A stretch of 64,000 nucleotides of DNA from Enhygromyxa salina (GTDB lineage Bacteria > Myxococcota_A > Polyangia > Nannocystales > Nannocystaceae). The translations under genes and the position numbers were made by a program. The notes beneath the pieces are model-generated. The model searched no databases. It saw nothing but the letters and a program-made list of their open reading frames with translations, and had not been told where the DNA came from. Of the stretch, positions 48,864 through 57,267 are shown one piece after another. The first letter of the stretch is position 1. The number at the start of each line of letters is the position of its first letter. The stretch is from NCBI RefSeq assembly GCF_000737335.2, contig NZ_JMCC02000076.1, positions 25,866-89,865 of the forward strand, given 5' to 3'.

Positions 48864-50780
48864 ATGAATCGAGACCTGACCGCTAGTGAACGTGAGCGCT
48901 GCGCGGCGATTGAACAGCAGTGCGCGGCGATCTGGGACAGACACCCGGCGGCGCGCTGCTACGCGTACCTGCGCGTGCGCACGCGTGGGAGCGAGCGAAC
49001 GTTGATCCTTGGCGGCGAGTCGATCGTCGCCGGCCCGCTGGTGCTGCTGGACTGGGAGCAGGCGCCGCTCGCCGAGGTGTTCTTGGCCCACGAGGTCGGC
49101 GACGAGTACGAGCTCGAGCTCGACGCGGAGCGCAGCGTCGAGGGCGTCGTGCTCGAGCGGGCGATCTTGCGGACGCAGGCGCCCGCACAGCTGGTCGAGA
49201 TCGACGACGGCCAGCACTGCCTGACGCGCGTGGGCGTGAACTGGACGGCTTCACCCACGCGCCTGCTCCCGGCGATGCCGCTGCGCGAGCCGGCCGCCCG
49301 GGCCCACACCCACGCGGCGATCGTGCTCGAGCTCGACGCGGATCAGCGCCGGGGCGTCGAGCTCGACCCGGCGCGATCGCTGCTGATCCTCGGTGAGGCG
49401 GGGTTCGGCAAGACCACCGTCGCGCTGCATCGCCTCGCTCACCTACGCACCTGCGCGCACGCAGCCGGGCGCCCGTTCACCGCTCTGGTCGTGGTTCCGA
49501 CCCGCGGCCTCGCCCGCCTCGTCACGGCCCTGCTCGAGCGCCTTGGCGTCGAGGACGTGGAGGTGCGCGAGTTCAGCGACTGGGCCGCGATCCAGGGCCG
49601 GCGGGTGTTCGGGGATCTCCCGCGCAAGGACAGCTCGGACGCCCCGCCGGCCATCGCTCGGTTCAAGCGGCACCCGGCGTTGCGAGCGGTGCTCCCCGAG
49701 ATCGTGCGCGGGACCGCGGCCATGCGCGAGGTCGAGGCCGGCTATCGCGACGACGAGACCGTGCGCACCGGTGAGCAGCTCTTGCACTTGTTTGGTGACC
49801 GAGCCCTGCTCGAGCAAGTCGCCGCCGCGTCCCACGGCCAGCTCGGCCCTCGCACGCTCGCGCAGGTGCTCGCCCACACCAAGGTGCAGTTCTCGCCTAC
49901 GAGCGAGCGCGCCCTCGCCCACGTCGACGCCGATCGACTGCGCACCGTCGACGGTCGCGCCATCGACGAGGGCACGCCGCTACACGACGCGCAGAGCATC
50001 GACCCCGAGGACTTCGCGGTGTTGTTCGAGCTGCTGTACCTGCGCACTGGCGCGAGCTTGGGCCCCAAGGCCGCGCTGGCCCGCTACCACCACATCGTGC
50101 TCGACGAGGCGCAAGAGTTCGCCCCGATCGAGCTCGCGCTGGTCGGTCGCGCGCTCGCGCCCGGGGGCTCGATCACGATCGCTGGCGACGAGCACCAGCA
50201 GGTCGACGAGGGCGTCGTGTTCCCCGGTTGGTCCGCGCTGCTCACCGAGCTCGGGGTCAGCGAGCGCTGCGATCAGCTCGTGCTTCAGGCCAGCTACCGC
50301 TGCCCGCCGGTCATCGAGGCGTTCGCGCGGACCTTGTTCGCCAGCCTCCCCACGGGCGAGCTGCGCCGCGACGATCCAGCCCTGAGCGTCAGCCCCTGCG
50401 CCCACGAGCTCGAGCTCGTCAGCGTGCTGATCCACGCGCTGCTCGAGCTGCGCTTGCACGATCGCCAGGCCAGCGTGGCGGTGGTTTGCCGCCACGCGTC
50501 CTCGGGTCGACGCATGCACGCGCTGCTGAGCAAGGCGATGAGCTGCCGGCTGGTCCTCGACGGCGACTTTCGCTTTGGCCCCGGGATCAGCGTGACGTGT
50601 ATCGACGAGATCAAGGGCCTGGAGTTCGACTATGTGATCCTGCCCGACGCCAGCGCGGTTAGCTACCCAGATACGCCGGAGGCCCGGCGCGCGCTCTATG
50701 TCGGCGTCACGCGGGCGGTCGCGCGACTGTGGCTGTTGTGGAGCGGCCGGCCCTCGCCCCTGATCCTACCGCCGCCGTAG
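48864..50780 (+). CDS. UvrD/HelD-like superfamily 1 helicase
   Basis: A 638-residue protein from ATG 48864. Walker A is ILGEAGFGKTT (175-185). HHIVLDEAQEFAPIELALV is the Walker B/DEAQ motif, TIAGDEHQQVDEG motif III, LQASYRCPPVIEAFA motif IV, and IKGLEFDYVILPD plus ALYVGVTRAVARLWLL motifs V and VI. The ~150-residue N-terminal region before Walker A resembles the layout of HelD-like proteins, which remodel RNA polymerase, more than UvrD. Role in transcription recycling or DNA repair cannot be settled. Stands alone. Confidence 0.85.
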   Translation: MNRDLTASERERCAAIEQQCAAIWDRHPAARCYAYLRVRTRGSERTLILGGESIVAGPLVLLDWEQAPLAEVFLAHEVGDEYELELDAERSVEGVVLERAILRTQAPAQLVEIDDGQHCLTRVGVNWTASPTRLLPAMPLREPAARAHTHAAIVLELDADQRRGVELDPARSLLILGEAGFGKTTVALHRLAHLRTCAHAAGRPFTALVVVPTRGLARLVTALLERLGVEDVEVREFSDWAAIQGRRVFGDLPRKDSSDAPPAIARFKRHPALRAVLPEIVRGTAAMREVEAGYRDDETVRTGEQLLHLFGDRALLEQVAAASHGQLGPRTLAQVLAHTKVQFSPTSERALAHVDADRLRTVDGRAIDEGTPLHDAQSIDPEDFAVLFELLYLRTGASLGPKAALARYHHIVLDEAQEFAPIELALVGRALAPGGSITIAGDEHQQVDEGVVFPGWSALLTELGVSERCDQLVLQASYRCPPVIEAFARTLFASLPTGELRRDDPALSVSPCAHELELVSVLIHALLELRLHDRQASVAVVCRHASSGRRMHALLSKAMSCRLVLDGDFRFGPGISVTCIDEIKGLEFDYVILPDASAVSYPDTPEARRALYVGVTRAVARLWLLWSGRPSPLILPPP

Positions 50781-50796
50781 CTCATCGCGTGTCTGC

Positions 50797-51651
50797 TCAT
50801 GGCCCGGCGAGCGTCGCTATCTCTGCGCCGGTCAGCGCGCGATTGTAGATACGCACGTCATCAATCCGGCCCGAGCACTGCTGGTCGAACCCGGGGCTGT
50901 CGCTGCCGATCGCCATGGGCTCACTGTTGTCGGTGACCACCAAGCCGGTCATGTCGAGGGTAGCGACCTGTTCGCCGTTCACGTAGATCCGGCTGACCGC
51001 GCCGTCGTAGGTGCTGGCGATGTGGGTCCACTCCCCGAGCGGCAGCCACCGCGCCCCCGCCTCCGCCTGGAACGATCCGTCGGAGGTGGCCACGCGCCAC
51101 ACGAGACCAAAGTCCGCGTCATACATCGTGGCGTACTGCCCTGACTTGTCGACCCACGCAGCGCGCCCAGCCTGCGGAAAGCTCTCGGGTCGCACCCACA
51201 TCGCCATCGTCAGGGCTTCGCTCACGTCGAGGCTCGAGCTATCCGGGACCTGCACGGCTTCACTCGTCGCGCAGTCCATGGCCATCCCCGTCACGCCTGG
51301 ACCCAGACCCAACACCGTTGCGACGCCATGGTTGCCGTAGCCCGAGTCATCGACGAGCTGACCTCTGGCTTCGAACTGGTAGTGAGCGACCAGCGAAGCA
51401 TCGGGCTGCGCGTCGCCATCTCCGTCTCCGTCTCCGTCTCCGTCTCCGTCTCCGTCTCCATCCCCGTCGCCATCTCCATCCCCATCCCCATCCCCATCCC
51501 CATCCCCATCCCCCGTGCTCTCGCTCTCCGTGTCGCTCACGAACAGAGGGTTGCGCTCGAAGATGCACCCGCTGAGCCCGAGCGAAACCATGCTCGTCAG
51601 CGCCAGACAGGAGCCAACACCGCACGCCTTCCCTGCAAACACGTCCAGCAT
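50797..51651 (-). CDS. LamG-like lipoprotein with GD-repeat linker
   Basis: A 284-residue protein from ATG 51651. The signal peptide carries the lipobox LGLSGC. A GDGDGD linker (DNA 51415-51513) is followed by a LamG-like domain (ALTMAMWVRPESFPQAG, GEWTHIASTYDGAVSRIYVN, RIDDVRIYNRALTGAEIATL). It is a clear paralogue of 8235-9161, including the shared ATSEAVQVPDS motif, although the genes are 42 kb apart and on opposite strands. Converges on the helicase gene. Confidence 0.9.
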   Translation of the reverse strand: MLDVFAGKACGVGSCLALTSMVSLGLSGCIFERNPLFVSDTESESTGDGDGDGDGDGDGDGDGDGDGDGDGDGDGDGDGDAQPDASLVAHYQFEARGQLVDDSGYGNHGVATVLGLGPGVTGMAMDCATSEAVQVPDSSSLDVSEALTMAMWVRPESFPQAGRAAWVDKSGQYATMYDADFGLVWRVATSDGSFQAEAGARWLPLGEWTHIASTYDGAVSRIYVNGEQVATLDMTGLVVTDNSEPMAIGSDSPGFDQQCSGRIDDVRIYNRALTGAEIATLAGP

Positions 51652-52177
51652 CTGGACCTGAGTGTACGCAATAATTTCGGAGCCGAGCCAGCTGAATCCG
51701 CCGCACGTCGCTGCGCCCCCCGGCACATTGTGCGCCGTGTTCAGCGATGCGCCGCGAAGTAGCGATCGCGGGGCTCGACTTGCTCGAGGTCATCGGGCGT
51801 AGCCATCGCGCGCCTGCTCGGCCGGCCAATTACGCGCGTCGCCACGCTCGAGAACGAGCAAGAGTTCATTGACGCTGCTGCGGTCCACGCGACCGCGTCA
51901 CAGATCGCACTTCTGACTAGAGACGACCCATTGAGCGACTCGCCGCGAATGCCCACACGGCAATGCGCAAATGCCCACACGGCGGCGCGTGAATGCGACG
52001 CCAAGGCCGAGGCCGCACTCGCTCGCAGGCCAGCCATGCGAGGGGATGGCTCAATTGCCGTCGTGAGTTGACGAGTATCATTCGTCATGTTTAACCGTGG
52101 CATTTGTCTACGCCGCCCACTACATTGCCCGCACTTCGGCGCCCAAGCACAGGCGCCTGACCACAAAGAAGCATCAC
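51652..52177. other. Decayed intergenic stretch
   Basis: About 525 bp between divergent lipoprotein and OB-fold-like genes. A plus-strand frame at about 51805-52071 (RVATLENEQEFIDAAAVHAT, then ASQIALLTRDDPL) looks protein-like but has no start. A minus frame over the same DNA also reads plausibly for 20 residues. I take this as remnants of one or two genes; none can be assigned. Confidence 0.3.
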
Positions 52178-52822
52178 ATGCACGCAACATTACGTCGTCC
52201 CCTCCCGGCCATTGCGCTGGGTCTCACCCTATTTGGCAGTGCAGCCGTCGCGATCGCGGCGGGAGCGTCGATCCAAGACGCCCGCGAGGCCGCCGAGGAC
52301 ACGCCGGTCGTCGTCGAAGGCGTCGTCTCCGTGCCCTCGGGGACCTTCGCGCCCAACGATGAAGGTTTCGCCATTCAGGCCGGGAAAGTGGGCATCTACA
52401 TTCACGACTCCATGGGCCAAACGCTCGAGCTTGGCCAAACCGTCACGGTCAGCGGCATCGTAGGCGACAGCTACGGGCAGGTCTATGGCGTGTATCCAGA
52501 CTCCATTCAGGTGACCGGCACCCACCCCGTCCACCCCGCCAAACCAATGGACACCGGGGACATCAACGAGGATAGCGAGGGCCGCCTGGTCCGCGTGCGT
52601 GGCACGGTGATGGACGCCGTGTTCGACGACGCGCCCTACGGTTGGGTCTTCCACCTCGATGACGGTTCGGGCGAGACCACCGTGTTCATCTATACGGGCG
52701 CGGGCGTCGACGTGAGCGGCATCGAAGAGGGTGACGAGTTCGAGATCACCGGGTTCAGCGGGCAGTTCCTCGACCACTACGAGGTCAACCCGCGCTCGCA
52801 GTCCGACATCGTCGAGCGCTGA
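52178..52822 (+). CDS. Secreted OB-fold-like protein
   Basis: A 214-residue protein from ATG 52178. A signal peptide (residues 1-26, ending AIAAG) has no lipobox, so it is probably periplasmic or secreted. Two successive OB-like units are suggested by VVVEGVVSVPSGTFAPND, GIYIHDSMGQTLELGQTVTV and then RVRGTVMDAVFDDAPYGWVF, FIYTGAGVDVSGIEEGDEFE. Such domains occur in nuclease-associated and DNA-uptake proteins, but no nuclease is attached. Ends at a strong hairpin shared with the convergent OmpA-like gene. Confidence 0.72.
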   Translation: MHATLRRPLPAIALGLTLFGSAAVAIAAGASIQDAREAAEDTPVVVEGVVSVPSGTFAPNDEGFAIQAGKVGIYIHDSMGQTLELGQTVTVSGIVGDSYGQVYGVYPDSIQVTGTHPVHPAKPMDTGDINEDSEGRLVRVRGTVMDAVFDDAPYGWVFHLDDGSGETTVFIYTGAGVDVSGIEEGDEFEITGFSGQFLDHYEVNPRSQSDIVER

Positions 52823-52841
52823 GTTCGTCGGGGGTTGCGGT

Positions 52842-52879
52842 CCGTCGTGCCTTGCTCGGCCACGAGCGAGGCACGACGG
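52842..52879. terminator. Strong bidirectional hairpin terminator
   Basis: A 17-bp stem (CCGTCGTGCCTTGCTCG / CGAGCGAGGCACGACGG, one G-T type mismatch) with a GCCA tetraloop lies between two convergent genes. It should work for both. Confidence 0.75.
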
Positions 52880-52926
52880 CTGCGCCCGCTTGCAGCGCGT
52901 CGTGTGCACCCGCGACGGGTGTTGCT

Positions 52927-53664
52927 CTACTCGTCCGTCTCGATGATCGGCGTCAGCTCGCTCAGATCCGGCAGCAGCACCAGCTCGATGCGCCGGTTCT
53001 TCACGCGCCCCTTCTTGGTGTTCCGGGCCACCGGGTCAAACTCGGCGTGGCCGGCGGCGCTGAGGTGCTCGGGCGTGACGCCCTTGTCGATCAAGAAGCG
53101 CGTGACCGTGAGGGCGCGCTCGGTCGAGAGCTGCCAGTTATCGGTCCACTTCGACTTCTTGGTCGGCTGATTGTCGGTATGGCCAGAGACCTGAATCCGC
53201 TGATCTTTCATGGTCGCGAGGGCGGCCCCGACACGATCGAGCGACTTGCGTCCCTTCTCCGACAGCTCGGCGTTGCCGACCGCAAACAGCACCTCCGAGG
53301 GCAGGGCGATCACGGGCAGTCCGTTGCGTATGTAGACCTCGAGATCCCCGGCGGCGATCAGCTCGGCGAGCTTTTCATTGAGCTGACGAAATGCCTCGAG
53401 CCGCTTCTCTACGGCTTCGCGTTGGCGGCGAAGCTCGGCCAGCTCGGCCTCCGTCGCGGCGAGCTGATCAGCTAGGGCGGCGTCGGCGTTGGCCCCGTTG
53501 GTGGAGAGCTGAGCCTGGCAAGCGGCGAGCTGCTCGGCGAGACCAGCGTGGGCCTTGCGGCTGGTGTCCAGATCCTTGAGCGCGCTGTCGTACTCGGCTT
53601 GTGCGACACAGCCCGCGAGCGACAACAACACGACGAGGGGGAGCGAAAAGCGAGACCGAAACAT
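52927..53664 (-). CDS. OmpA/Pal-like peptidoglycan-binding lipoprotein
   Basis: A 245-residue protein. The signal peptide ends at the lipobox SLAGC. Residues 40-110 form a coiled coil (LADQLAATEAELAELRRQRE). The C-terminal OmpA domain (about 120-240) has the expected FAVGNAELSEKGRKSLDRVG, QVSGHTDNQPTKKSKW and LSTERALTVTRFLIDKGV, with the conserved Asp/Arg that bind meso-diaminopimelate. The coiled coil plus OmpA domain resembles MotB/TolR-like or chemotaxis-linked OmpA proteins. It tethers the outer membrane to the cell wall. Confidence 0.92.
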   Translation of the reverse strand: MFRSRFSLPLVVLLSLAGCVAQAEYDSALKDLDTSRKAHAGLAEQLAACQAQLSTNGANADAALADQLAATEAELAELRRQREAVEKRLEAFRQLNEKLAELIAAGDLEVYIRNGLPVIALPSEVLFAVGNAELSEKGRKSLDRVGAALATMKDQRIQVSGHTDNQPTKKSKWTDNWQLSTERALTVTRFLIDKGVTPEHLSAAGHAEFDPVARNTKKGRVKNRRIELVLLPDLSELTPIIETDE

Positions 53665-53864
53665 GGAATCAGGCTACGGCAATCTGGCGCCGCGTGGCGG
53701 ACCGTCGAGCGGCGTAATTTGCGGAGCTATTTGTGTAGCGAAGCTAACCTGAGGGACACGTGGATCGTCGCGTATTCGATGAATTGCACCAAGCGCCCCC
53801 TCCGAGAGGTCTGTTGTCCGGTGGGTTGGCGCCCGGGATCGGCATCGCAGGGAACTCGACTAGG

Positions 53865-54437
53865 TCAAGTCGCCGCGGACCACGGGCCGCTGGCGGCGAG
53901 CGCAACGAGGTGCTCGACGACCATCGCGTGGGCGACCTCGGGATCGTTGGTGCCACAGATTGCGAGCAGCTCATCGTCGCTGTGAAACGCCAGGCGCATC
54001 GCCAGCAGCACAATCGTGTGGCCATAGAGCCGCGCCGCCGGACCGTAGGCCCGGTCCAGGCGAGCGAGGAAGGGCTCGAGGGACTGACGCCAGTTGGTGT
54101 CCGAGACGCTGCCCTCGCGCGCCGTCAAGAAAAACCGCGCTCGGACGAGCTCGCGGTTGTCGCGGCACAGCTCGTAGTACTCCGTCAGGAGCTGGTCGAG
54201 CGTGCTCTTGCCCGCGAAGAAAGGGTGGGTCGAGAGCAGCTGCCACGATTGCTGCTGGAACGGCTCGATGGCCGCGTCGAGCAGATGCTGGACCGTTGGG
54301 TAGTAGTGGGTCACGGTCCCCGGCGAGAGGCCCGCGCGCTCGGCCACGTTGCGAATGCGCAGGCCGTTGATCCCCCGCTGCTCGAGCTCCTCGATCGTCG
54401 CCGCGAGGATCTGATCGAGGGTGTGGGGCTTGTCCAT
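53865..54437 (-). CDS. TetR family transcriptional regulator
   Basis: A 190-residue protein from ATG 54437 (MDKPHTLDQILAATIEELEQ). The helix-turn-helix is at about 26-54 (IRNVAERAGLSPGTVTHYYP, TVQHLLDAAI), the normal TetR place. The C-terminal helices form the ligand/dimer part. It lies 31 bp after the phospholipase-A2-like gene on the same strand, so it could be in an operon with it. Target unknown. Confidence 0.9.
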   Translation of the reverse strand: MDKPHTLDQILAATIEELEQRGINGLRIRNVAERAGLSPGTVTHYYPTVQHLLDAAIEPFQQQSWQLLSTHPFFAGKSTLDQLLTEYYELCRDNRELVRARFFLTAREGSVSDTNWRQSLEPFLARLDRAYGPAARLYGHTIVLLAMRLAFHSDDELLAICGTNDPEVAHAMVVEHLVALAASGPWSAAT

Positions 54438-54467
54438 GGAAGCGCCAGCGGGCATGCCCGCCAGAGC

Positions 54468-54983
54468 TTACTCGAAATGGGCGGCGCAGTTGGGCGCGCT
54501 CGGGTCGGTCATGCAAGGCTCGTTCGAGTCCATGTTGCCGCTGGCGCCCTGGTTCGACTGCGGCTCGACGTTGAAGGTCCCAACGTAGGGCGTCTGCTTG
54601 GTCGACGCCGTGTTGGCGTACTTCTTCAGCATCCGCGTGTCGGTGCGCGGGGGCGCGTAGCGGTGCCACTTGCCAGAGCCGCCGACGGTCTTCGAGCCCG
54701 GGCACAAGTTTGGCGGCATGAAGTGGTCGTCGGCGGCGGCCCGCATGTCGTCTCCGCAGCTGGGGTTGAGCTGAATGTTGTGCTTGGTGGTCTCCCACAT
54801 GCTGCTGACGTCGGCGCCGCCGGTCGATTGGTAGACGCAGTGATCGTGAATCAAGCAGCCGACGCCCCACCCGCCGCCGCCACCGATCCACTTCGGGGCA
54901 TCCCCGCAGCCGGGCCCGCACCGGCCGTTGCACGGATAGGCGGCGAGAGCCTCGATGCTGCTGGTGTCCGCCGACAAGCGCAC
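54468..54983 (-). CDS. Phospholipase A2-like Cys-rich protein
   Basis: A 171-residue frame from GTG 54983. CNGRCGPGCG (18-27) and CLIHDHCVYQ (43-52) give a C-x2-H-D-x-C motif like the His-Asp active site of phospholipase A2; H46 and D47 would be catalytic and several Cys could form disulfides. No signal peptide is visible. The open frame continues about 45 codons upstream of the GTG without an ATG, so the N-terminus may be lost. A ~310-bp internal segment (54552-54862) is duplicated at 56512-56822. Confidence 0.6.
   Translation of the reverse strand: MRLSADTSSIEALAAYPCNGRCGPGCGDAPKWIGGGGGWGVGCLIHDHCVYQSTGGADVSSMWETTKHNIQLNPSCGDDMRAAADDHFMPPNLCPGSKTVGGSGKWHRYAPPRTDTRMLKKYANTASTKQTPYVGTFNVEPQSNQGASGNMDSNEPCMTDPSAPNCAAHFE
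54552..54862. repeat. Direct repeat, copy 1 (inside the phospholipase-like gene)
   Basis: About 310 bp that recur at 56512-56822 in the same orientation, 1960 bp away, with about two mismatches. It covers most of the conserved part of the gene. Confidence 0.9.
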
Positions 54984-55116
54984 GCTCTTCCGCTCCGCAA
55001 GTTCACCGCCTGCTCGCCTGCGCGTCGCGCAAAGTTCTCTTGTCGCATCGGATACACATTCCAGAGCTCATTGCTAAAGTGATTTCTACTAGCTCACATT
55101 GCCCTGGACCCCATGC

Positions 55117-56457
55117 ATGCGCCACGCAATCTGCACTATCATATTGTCATCTCTCGTGTCGATGCAAGACGGATGCGAAGGGACATCGAGCAGAACCTCG
55201 GACACGACATCGCTGCCCGCAGAGGATCAGCTCCGAGGAAACCCCAATGTCCTCTCGATCGAGGAGCTGGGCGAAGCGATCTTCTTCGATGAGGATCTGT
55301 CGGTGAACTTCAATCAAGCCTGCGCGGACTGTCATGGCCCCGAAGCCGGATATACCGGCCCAGAGCTGCTCCCCAACCTCTCCGGCGGCATTTACGAGGG
55401 GTCGGTTCACGGTCGCCATGGCGGTAGAAGGGCCCCTAGCTCGGCCTACAACTCGTTCGCGCCGGTCCTCTCGTGGGATGGCCAACAGTTCGTCGGCGGC
55501 ACCTTCTGGGATGGTCGGGCGACGGGCTGGAGGCTCGGGGATCCGGCGGCGGAGCAGGCCCAAGCACCGTTCCTCAATCCAGTGGAACAGGCTCTCGCTG
55601 ACGGCTCGATCGTGGTCGACCGGGTCTGCGACGCATCGTACAAGTTCGCGTTCAAGTGGTTGTGGGGCGCCGTGGCGTGCAAAAAGGCCAACAGCGCCCT
55701 TGGCTTCGACAGCGTGGCGTTTTCCATCGCCGCGTTCGAGACTTCGCCGTTGTCCAGCCCGTTCTCGTCCAAATACGACGCCTACCTCAGAGGCGACACG
55801 ACGTTGAGCTCGATCGAGGCGGAGGGCCTCGCGCTATTCGAGGGCAAGGCCCTGTGTTTCGCGTGTCACACTCTCGGCGGCGCTTCGCCGCTGTTCACCG
55901 ACTTTACATACGACAACCTGGGCGTGCCTCGCAATCGCAACAATCCGTTCTATCGAATGGATGGCGTCGAGGTGGATGGTCAACCCATCAACCCGCTCGG
56001 CTTCGGCTGGGTCGACTTCGGACTCAGCCAAACTATCGCTGGGCTCGCCAACGACGACAGCTGGCGGGTCCTCCCGGACGCCCCAGACTCGATGACGCAG
56101 CTCTCCGACGCGGCGCTCTTGCTGCTCGCGGAGGAGTCCCGGGGCAAGCAGAAGGTCCCAACCTTGCGCAACGTCGATCTGCGGCCGTACCCCTCGTTCG
56201 ACAAGAGCTACATGCACAACGGCTACTTCAGGACCCTCGAAGGAGTCGTCCACTTCTACAACACCCGCGACGTGCTCCCGACCTGCGCGGGTGACTTCAC
56301 AGAGGCCGAGGCCTTGGCTCTGGACTGCTGGCCGCCGCCCGAGGTGAGCGAGAACGTGAACGAGACCGAGATGGGTGATCTCGGCCTTTCCCCGAGCGAG
56401 GAGGCCGCGGTCGTCGCCTTCCTTGGGACCCTGTCGGACGGGTTCGTGGTCGAGTAG
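55117..56457 (+). CDS. Di-heme cytochrome c peroxidase/MauG-like protein
   Basis: A 446-residue protein from ATG 55117. A short hydrophobic N-terminus serves for export. CADCH at 69-73 binds the high-potential or peroxidatic heme and CFACH at 247-251 the second heme. Other family features: ELGEAIFFDEDLSVN, GGTFWDGRATGW and VPTLRNVDLRPYPSFDKSYMHNGYF. The enzyme reduces H2O2 or oxidises a protein partner in the periplasm. It is flanked on both sides by copies of a 310-bp repeat, which implies it was inserted into or duplicated with the phospholipase-like locus. Confidence 0.92.
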   Translation: MRHAICTIILSSLVSMQDGCEGTSSRTSDTTSLPAEDQLRGNPNVLSIEELGEAIFFDEDLSVNFNQACADCHGPEAGYTGPELLPNLSGGIYEGSVHGRHGGRRAPSSAYNSFAPVLSWDGQQFVGGTFWDGRATGWRLGDPAAEQAQAPFLNPVEQALADGSIVVDRVCDASYKFAFKWLWGAVACKKANSALGFDSVAFSIAAFETSPLSSPFSSKYDAYLRGDTTLSSIEAEGLALFEGKALCFACHTLGGASPLFTDFTYDNLGVPRNRNNPFYRMDGVEVDGQPINPLGFGWVDFGLSQTIAGLANDDSWRVLPDAPDSMTQLSDAALLLLAEESRGKQKVPTLRNVDLRPYPSFDKSYMHNGYFRTLEGVVHFYNTRDVLPTCAGDFTEAEALALDCWPPPEVSENVNETEMGDLGLSPSEEAAVVAFLGTLSDGFVVE

Positions 56458-56511
56458 GCGCCGCGCGGCCGACAGCGACGCCAGCCCGACCACCTGCGGT
56501 TTGAGCACAGC

Positions 56512-56822
56512 GGCTCGACGTTGAAGGTCCCGACGTAGGGCGTCTGCTTGGGCGACGCCGTGTTGGCGTACTTCTTCAGCATCCGCGTGTCGGTGCGCGG
56601 GGGCGCGTAGCGGTGCCACTTGCCAGAGCCGCCGACGGTCTTCGAGCCCGGGCACAAGTTTGGCGGCATGAAGTGGTCGTCGGCGGCGGCCCGCATGTCG
56701 TCTCCGCAGCTGGGGTTGAGCTGAATGTTGTGCTTGGTGGTCTCCCACATGCTGCTGACGTCGGCGCCGCCGGTCGATTGGTAGACGCAGTGATCGTGAA
56801 TCAAGCAGCCGACGCCCCACCC
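56512..56822 (-). pseudogene. Duplicated fragment of the phospholipase A2-like gene
   Basis: A minus-strand copy of the gene interior, from the HDHC motif to the GTFNVEP segment, matching 54552-54862 at about 99 percent. It lacks both the 5' part (the CNGRCGPGCG motif) and the 3' end. The join at 56822 is abrupt. It cannot encode a complete protein. Confidence 0.85.
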
Positions 56823-56933
56823 CGGAGCGCGAAGCCTTCGGCGCTCGTCGAGGCGGCCGGACTCGGGGTCGCTTCCGCGCGTCCATTCGGGACCACGACG
56901 AAGGGCAGGGTGAGGACAATCCCAGAGAGGCGG

Positions 56934-57266
56934 GTGAGCGCGACGTGGCTGGCTTTTATCGCGCTCAGCTTAGTCAGCTCCACCACGGGCTGCGGAACTT
57001 GTGTCGTACCGCGTCCGAAGCCTGGCGCACGCCTGCGCGATCGAACATCCATGACGAGGACAGGTGTTCAATTAGTTGCGAGAGCCTGCTGTGGTCATCT
57101 GGCGAGAGGACTCGAACGAGCGCCCATCCGGCGCTCTAGTCGCCGTTCCCCCCTTGCTCGGACGCCCAGCGAAGTTGCGACCCCACCGAATATCAGCTAC
57201 GACCAGGCGCGAGTTAAACTTGAACAAAGACGCTCCATCGACAGGCCCGCTCGTGAATGCCAGTGA
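56934..57266 (+). CDS. Possible short lipoprotein, low confidence
   Basis: GTG 56934 follows GAGAGG by 3 nt and opens a frame with a signal-peptide-like start (VSATWLAFIALSLVSSTTGC) and lipobox STTGC. The remaining 90 residues are Arg-rich and code poorly. They overlap the start of the histidine kinase gene. It may be the intact beginning of a degraded lipoprotein gene. Confidence 0.3.
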   Translation: MSATWLAFIALSLVSSTTGCGTCVVPRPKPGARLRDRTSMTRTGVQLVARACCGHLARGLERAPIRRSSRRSPLARTPSEVATPPNISYDQARVKLEQRRSIDRPARECQ

Positions 57267-57267
57267 G

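Noticed and set aside
51741..52190. Minus-strand 149-codon frame upstream of the LamG gene
   Set aside because: Both strands read plausibly only over short pieces; no start, no family.
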